This document shows, in pieces, positions 58,040 to 64,000 of a stretch of DNA of 64,000 nt (position 1 is the first letter of the stretch; every line of letters begins with the position of its first letter). The position numbers and the translations under genes were made by a program. Under the pieces are notes generated by a model that worked only from the letters and a program-made list of their open reading frames with translations, was not told the origin of the DNA and ran no database searches. Source of the DNA: Lytechinus pictus (taxonomy: Eukaryota > Echinodermata > Echinoidea > Temnopleuroida > Toxopneustidae); the NCBI RefSeq assembly GCF_037042905.1, contig NC_087249.1, forward strand, positions 52,172,901 to 52,236,900, read 5' to 3'.

Positions 58040-59867
58040 TTTTTAAATCTTATTCGAGATTTTTTCTTGTTTCGTTAAGTTATTAGACTATCGCATGCAG
58101 GACGAGTGGATCCAACTTTGCTTGGGGCATCGAAATCACATGTACAGTACAGATAATGAACATAAACGTACCATACCAGGGCAGTGTGCATGAGCAAACA
58201 ACTGTGAAGAATGATTCAGCAATATTTACCTCCGCTCCCCCAACCCCTGAATGATGGAAGGGAGTCGGGGCATCAGTGCAACAATACATCGTTCGAGGAT
58301 TGGAACGCTTGTTCGAGCGGGATGGAGGGGGGGGGGGGGGGCTTGACAATATCCCAACTGCGCCTCAATAAAGATTGTCCACTACAGCTAAATGTTACTT
58401 GTTTGTTGTTACCAACAACAGAGAAATCACAAAAATGCAATTCTAAGTTATTAAAAACTGGCTGAGAGACTAAGGTAGTTGTCATCGGTACAAATTCTAT
58501 TGAAATGTATGGCATCAATGGGGGAGCATGCCTATGGGGGATACATTCCCAAATAAGAGATATATATATACATGTATACTACATGCATGCAATAACCAAT
58601 ATTGTAAGTTTGTATATTAGAAGCCTGAAGTTTTAGACTACGAAACAGAAGCTCAACAGAGTCGCGTGCGACCTCCAGGGTGACCTTGTACGAGGTCAGA
58701 TTCTGTCTGCGGTCGGTCGGTCTTTATCCCAAATAAATATGTTTTCGCCATGTCCTCACCAGGTGAACTCTTGCTTGACCATTTGACGTCATTGCTCGTT
58801 CTTCTCGCTCATCCCTACTATTATAATCGTACGGATTATTATTATAATTTTTTGTTTGTTTGGGGGGAGGGGTGGGGGTATACGTACATTATATTACCAC
58901 CCCATTTTTGGTATTCATAGACAGTATGTTATCTTGAAGCGGGTTTATTGATGGTCATTTTTAATGATCGTGACATAAATTACTGAACTACAGTTGGGTA
59001 TGATGACCAAATAACATGCTAGAACTATAGTCAGAATTCTGAATGGTGCCTCGGATGGTGCCCAAATCATATTTTCACTGGGTGTATCTTATGAGAGACT
59101 ATTATCATAACTCCGATATTAATCCTAGTTTGCTCGACTTTAAAAAGTTGCTTTCAGTCATCTCAAATAATGTGTAGAAAATGAGTGAGTATACAAATTA
59201 AAGTCTAATCATAGGAAGCTGTTATACTGGCCGAGGAAACGGTGGTGTTCCTTTAAATCCTTGTCAGGAGTAACTATGAGAATGGGCGAAGGGACTTCTG
59301 GGTACCTTCTGCAAATCAATTTGGGGCATTGCAAACCACAATATAAACCTGCAAAACAGTGGAAATGGTTAAAATAAAGATGGGTTGAACAAATAATATT
59401 TTAAATTGGTATAATACCACATGATTGAGAGCATATTTCGGTAGAAATTTTTAATGTTCTATATCAGGTATGGGTATGACAGGGGGAGGGGGATTTATTC
59501 GAATAATAATTGCTTATACGCATTATTATGTAAATGAAAAGAAGAAATTACGAACTGACGGAGACGAACCTGATTAATCTGTAACATTCAGGGCTTTTGC
59601 AACGAAATCGATTCACATTGTAAATATTTTATTTTTATGTTAAATCTTTCTTATCTAATAAAAAATAGTTCAGAAAATATGGGAAATAATAATATCCAAA
59701 CTTTTAAGTATATAGTGTCATTAGTATCATAGGTCTATAATTTTCTTAAAGTGTGCAGTAGGCCTATTATTATGCAAACCATTCCTCTCCTCCCTCAAAT
59801 ATGGTGCTCGGATACTGGATTTTCGACAGTTTATTTATTATTTCATTATCGAGTTTTGACTAACCAT
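58040..59867. other. Upstream of second reductase; no gene seen
   Basis: A G14 run near 58328 and AT-rich sequence. No coding exon was recognised. Confidence 0.45.
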
Positions 59868-60060
59868 ATAATGATAATAATAATAATGATTATAATAATA
59901 TAAATAATAATGATAACAATATATGATAATAATAATAAAAATAACATAATAATAATAATAATAACAATGATAACGATAATAACGATAATAATATATGGTT
60001 TGTATAGCACACCTGCTGTGTTAGGTGTTCAAGGCGCTTCTATATTATATACCCTATATT
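59868..60060 (-). repeat. (AAT)n microsatellite and SINE tail fragment
   Basis: Imperfect AATAAT/AACGATAAT runs to about 59995, then 'GTATAGCACACC' and 'TAGGTGTTCAAGGCGCTTC', matching the tail of the SINE at 25738-25990. The tRNA-like head is absent. Confidence 0.7.
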
Positions 60061-60311
60061 CATAGGGTATATACTTTTTTTTTGGTGTACAAATCATCTT
60101 ACTTGAATATTCATTATTTACTATTTTAAAAAAAATCTGAAACCCAGGCAGATCACCACAGGCCCGGACCACAGGCAAGCAAGGAGTTGTTTACAACGCC
60201 TATTATCGGCTGTAACAGCCCATACACGAGCGCATAGCATGACGTGTTTTGACGTTCAAAACAAAGGCCGTGTTCATGATCTCTCCACGTGCTGGTAACT
60301 ATGGTGGCCCT

Positions 60312-60763
60312 TATGGTGGCCCTGAAGGGACATCGCAAATATAGACCAAATCGCGAATATTCACGACGAAATTCACGACATCGTGAATTTCGTCGCCAAT
60401 TTCGTCGCGAATTATTCACGACGAAATTCACGACGTCGTGAATTTCGTCGCCAATTTCGTCGTGAATTTGTTTTGCTTGCCTGGGCGGTATGCGGGTTGA
60501 AACCAATTCGTCTGCTGCTAATTCCTCCACTGCAGGGTCGATACATTCATTCAGTCTAATGCAATTCTGTCCATTAACTTTTCGCCTAACAACCATATGG
60601 TCCAATAACCATTTGGTCCAGTCATCACTTCGTCTAATCACCAGTTCGTCGATGACCATTTCGTCTCATAACTAGTTGGTCTAATTGGTCGTGAATTTCG
60701 TCACCAATTTCGTCGTGAATATTCGCGATTTGGTCTATTCGATGTCCCTTCAGGGCCACCATA
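60312..60763. mobile_element. 452-bp foldback element with nested palindromes
   Basis: The ends are TATGGTGGCCCTGAAGGGAC and TCCCTTCAGGGCCACCATA, followed inward by CGCGAATATTCACGACG and its inverse. Inside is a further palindrome (AATTCACGACGTCGTGAATT at about 60424-60443) and repeated TTCGTCG words. The right half holds 'GGTCCAATAACCATTTGGTC'. A partial first 'ATGGTGGCCC' copy precedes the left end. Confidence 0.85.
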
Positions 60764-61194
60764 TATTTTGTGGACACTGGACAGTATGTTATGATCTCAT
60801 TTTAAGGCAGGGTAAGTTCACTTCTGTGCACCTTCCATGCTAGAATATATATATTATGACTTTGGCCTATTATCGTGATGCATGTTATTCGATTTTGTAA
60901 TTTTATTTTACTCATCAATTCGGTTACAGGGGATTACAGGTGTGAATATGAATATTGTGTGTTTTTACACGAGTGGATATATATACGGTAGTACATGCAG
61001 CAAAATAGTCCAATGACTGCGTGACGTATTATGTTGATTTCCGTTACTCCTATACTCGTATAGGCCTATTTCTATAGTTTGTATAAGATTTGTATTTTTC
61101 TTTTTTTACACACTCAGTGCAGCTTTAGTTTTCGTACATTGATATCATATCTCTGTATCAGTATATTGCGTTTTTTTTTAATTCTGCTCCTCTA

Positions 61195-64000
61195 ATGAGA
61201 AGTAATAGTAATCTTTGTCATAACTGTTGTAAACTACAATCAATTGGAGTCAATGCATTATGTGTTCCTTGCAGTTCAGAAATATTCCCTTTTAATCATT
61301 ATCAAGATGATGATGAATTTATATTGTCTGTATTTACTTTTTTTCATTTAGAAAAAAATATTAATGAAGAAAAATATAACTCTTTATCTGTTAACCCTCT
61401 TAGTCTAAATGATATTGGGAATGACTTGAATACATTACAATTCTCACTTGATGATAATGATGTAATAAATGATCCCTGTACGTATATGTTTTCTGATGAT
61501 TTCGTCCAAAAATATAAATCTACTCCTCAAACTTTTTCAATACTACATGTCAATTCAAGGAGCCTGGTTCGTAACTATGATGAATTACAACTTCTACTCA
61601 ATTCATTAAAGGGATGGTCCGGGCTGAAAATATTTATATCTTAATACATAGAGTAGAATTCACTGAGCAAAATGCCGAAAATTTCATCAAAATCGGATAA
61701 CAAATAATAAAGTTATTGAAGTTTAAAGTTTTGCAATATTTTGTGAAAACAGTCGTCATGAATATTCATTAGGTGGGCTGATGATGTCACATCTCCACTT
61801 TCCGTTCTCTTATGGTATTACATAAAATCATATTTTTTTCATTATTTCATACTTGTGTGAATAATATGTCTCCCTTATAAGGAAATAAGTTGCATCAATA
61901 AATATCTAATGCACTAAATCAGTTGTCATTTCAATTTTTCTAGTTCTTGGAGGAAAAAATTTGAATAAACCTCATTTCATATAATAAAATACAAAAGAAC
62001 AAGTGGAGATGTGACATCATCAGCCCACCTAATGAATATTCATGACGACTGTTTTCCCCAAATATTGCTAAACTTTAAAATTCAATAACTTTGTTATTTG
62101 TTATCCGATTTTGATGAAATTTTGACATTGTGCTCAGTGAATTATACTCTATTTATTAAGCTATAAATACTTTCAGCCCGGACCATCCCTTTAAATTATA
62201 GGTTTACAATTATTGGAATTTCTGAAACTTGGTTTCGTAGCAATATTCTACTTCATATGTTTGAAATCGATGGATACTCACTTGTCCATATAGATAGACT
62301 TAATAAACACGGAGGAGGAGTAGCTTTATATATTAGAGACGATATTGAATATAATTTATGTTCTGATATATCTTTTAGCCGTGATCATTGTGACACTCTC
62401 TTTATTGAAATTCAACAACCCAAAAAGAAAGCAATTATTATTGGATGTGTTTACAGAGTACCTAATACTGATATTGCCATGTTTGAAGAAACACTCTCAA
62501 GTATTTTTGTCAATATTAATCCACATAATAAAGAAATATATGTTAGGTGATTTCAATATCAATTTACTAAATTATGATATCAATTATAAAACTAGTCATT
62601 TTTGGATACTCTGTTTTCATATGGTTTATTTCCATCTATTACTAAACCAACACGGGTAACTAGACATTCTGCAACTTTGATTGAAAACATTTTTACCAAT
62701 TGTATTCATATGCATAAAAACTGTGGGATAATATATTCCGATATCTCAGATAATTTCCCGATTTTTTGTTTGAAAGATGAATTACCAATTTCTATTAATC
62801 CACCTTCTTGTACAAAATCACGCGTTATTACAAATGAGAAAATTAACTTATTTAAAAGTAAACTACACTTGATTGACTGGTCAGTCATTTACTGTCAAAC
62901 AGATGTTAATATATCTTATGAACTATTCATTCATAAACTTAGTCATTTATATTTCGAATGTTTTCCACTTGTAAAGAGGAAAGTCCGTAACAAATACGAT
63001 AAGCCTTGGATCACAAACGGTATTAGCAAATCTATTAAGAAAAAACATAAACTTTACTGTCGTTATCTAAAGAAGGCTGACATTTTTAAATCGTGATAAA
63101 TATGTTAGGTACAAGAATATTTTAACTGGTATCATTCGTCAACGTAAAAAATATATTATGAAAACTTATTTAAAAACGTGAAAGGTAACATGAAAAAAAC
63201 TTGGTCCGTAATAAACAAGCTCCTGGGTAAGAGAAAAAAGTCAATACCTTCTCATATGTACTACAATCAAACCAAAATATTGGGTAGGGGGTAAAGCTTC
63301 TATTGCTGAAGCATTCAATAATTATTTTGTTGATATCGGTAAGATTACACAAGAAAGGATACCCATTTCCTCGTCTCATTTTCATGACTATTTATTCAAC
63401 CGTGTACCAATTTCACTATTCTTTAACCCAACTTCCCATACCGAAATACTTAATGTTCTCTCTTCCATGAAATCATCTGTCTCACCAGGTTCAGACTGCA
63501 TTGCAGCACATGTTATTAAGGCATGTATCCATTCTATTATTAACCCACTTTGCTTTATATTCAATGAATCAATGTCGCAAGGCACTGTTCTTGATAAACT
63601 TAAGACTGCTATGATAGTACCCATTTACAAAAAGGGTGATAAGCATGACATCATTAATTATAGACCTATTGCCCTTTTATCTTTCTTTTCAAAAATGCTA
63701 GAAAAAATCATTTATACGCGGCTTTTCAAATTCCTCTCGTCCAATGACATATTAATACCACAACAATTTTGATTTAGAAAAGATTTTTCTACAGAACTTG
63801 GTGTATTAAATTTAATAAACATTATATCACAAGCAATCGATGATAGCAACTATTGTCTTAGTGTATTTATGGACCTCTCAAAGGCATTTGACACCATCGA
63901 TCATCACATTTTGATAAGTAAATTAGAAAACTATGGTGTTAGAGGGGTTCCATTACAGTGGTTCACCAGTTATTTGATACATAGAAGGCAACAAGTGGTG
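61195..64000 (+). mobile_element. Decayed CR1/L2-like LINE, runs off the window
   Basis: It starts with a Cys-rich N-terminus (CHNCCKLQSIGVNALCVPC). An endonuclease domain follows: SILHVNSRSLVRN, then after the 61610-62190 insert TIIGISETWF, HGGGVALYIRDD and GDFNINLL near 62547. The SDH.P motif reads SDNFPIF, so the catalytic His is replaced by Asn. The reverse transcriptase begins near 63420 (NYRPIALLSFFSKMLEKIIY, FMDLSKAFDTIDHHIL) and continues past 64000. Frameshifts (about 62550, 62600, 63095, 63290) and an in-frame TGA after LIPQQF (63770) show decay. It is similar in architecture to the LINE at 35-38 kb. Confidence 0.88.
61610..62190. mobile_element. 581-bp TTAA-flanked element inserted in the LINE
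   Basis: The ends are AGGGATGGTCCGGGCTGAAA and TTTCAGCCCGGACCATCCCT. The arms (about 215 bp) are inverted, sharing 'GTGACATCATCAGCCCACC' and 'TGAATATTCATGACGACTG'. TTAA lies on both sides (61606-61609 and 62191-62194). It has no coding capacity. Confidence 0.92.

Overview
This is a eukaryotic nuclear window. It has spliced genes with GT-AG introns, non-LTR retrotransposons with endonuclease and reverse transcriptase domains, tRNA-derived SINEs, and a very dense load of MITEs and foldback repeats. I think it comes from a deuterostome marine invertebrate, most likely a sea urchin. That rests on repeat families I remember as typical of echinoid DNA (the GTCTCGCCTGC elements with AGGTCA-rich tandem units, and the GCTCGCGCTTCGCGCTCGC arrays) and on protein similarity. 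The species is not proven by anything in the window.

Layout. 0-4.3 kb: a 3.2-kb inverted-repeat (foldback) unit with a decayed reverse transcriptase in its middle. 4.36-9.28 kb (+): the last three coding exons of a PGAP2-like gene; its 5' exons lie outside the window. 9.3-25.4 kb: no recognised gene, but several MITEs, two elements built from ~155-165-bp tandem units, and TTAA-flanked elements. 25.59-32.87 kb (-): a complete UCHL3-type ubiquitin C-terminal hydrolase gene, seven coding exons including a 12-bp microexon, 234 aa. It converges with PGAP2 and carries a possible nested intronless gene in intron 2. 33-44 kb: retrotransposon and hAT-type repeat territory, with a decayed CR1/L2-like LINE at 35.1-38.4 kb (-) that has another LINE tail inserted antisense. 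44.1-45.2 kb (+): an intact, intronless glutathionyl-hydroquinone reductase (Xi-class GST). 45.4-51.5 kb: a cluster of non-autonomous hAT-type elements, several with readable 8-bp target duplications. 53.0-58.0 kb (-): a second glutathionyl-hydroquinone reductase gene whose last 33 codons are separated from the rest by a 4.1-kb long-terminal-inverted-repeat transposon. 58-61 kb: foldback and AAT repeats. 61.2-64.0 kb (+): a second CR1/L2-like LINE, itself interrupted by a 581-bp TTAA-flanked element, running off the window.

The genes do not form a pathway together. PGAP2 acts in GPI-anchor lipid remodelling, UCHL3 in ubiquitin/NEDD8 processing, and the two reductases in glutathione-dependent quinone metabolism. 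I found no coherent new multi-gene system. The most noteworthy signals are the readable insertion history (exact target duplications, one in a gene and one in a LINE) and two kinds of tandem arrays carrying conserved motifs: an ultra-stable GCGAAGC mini-hairpin, and DR1 nuclear-receptor sites beside an E-box palindrome.
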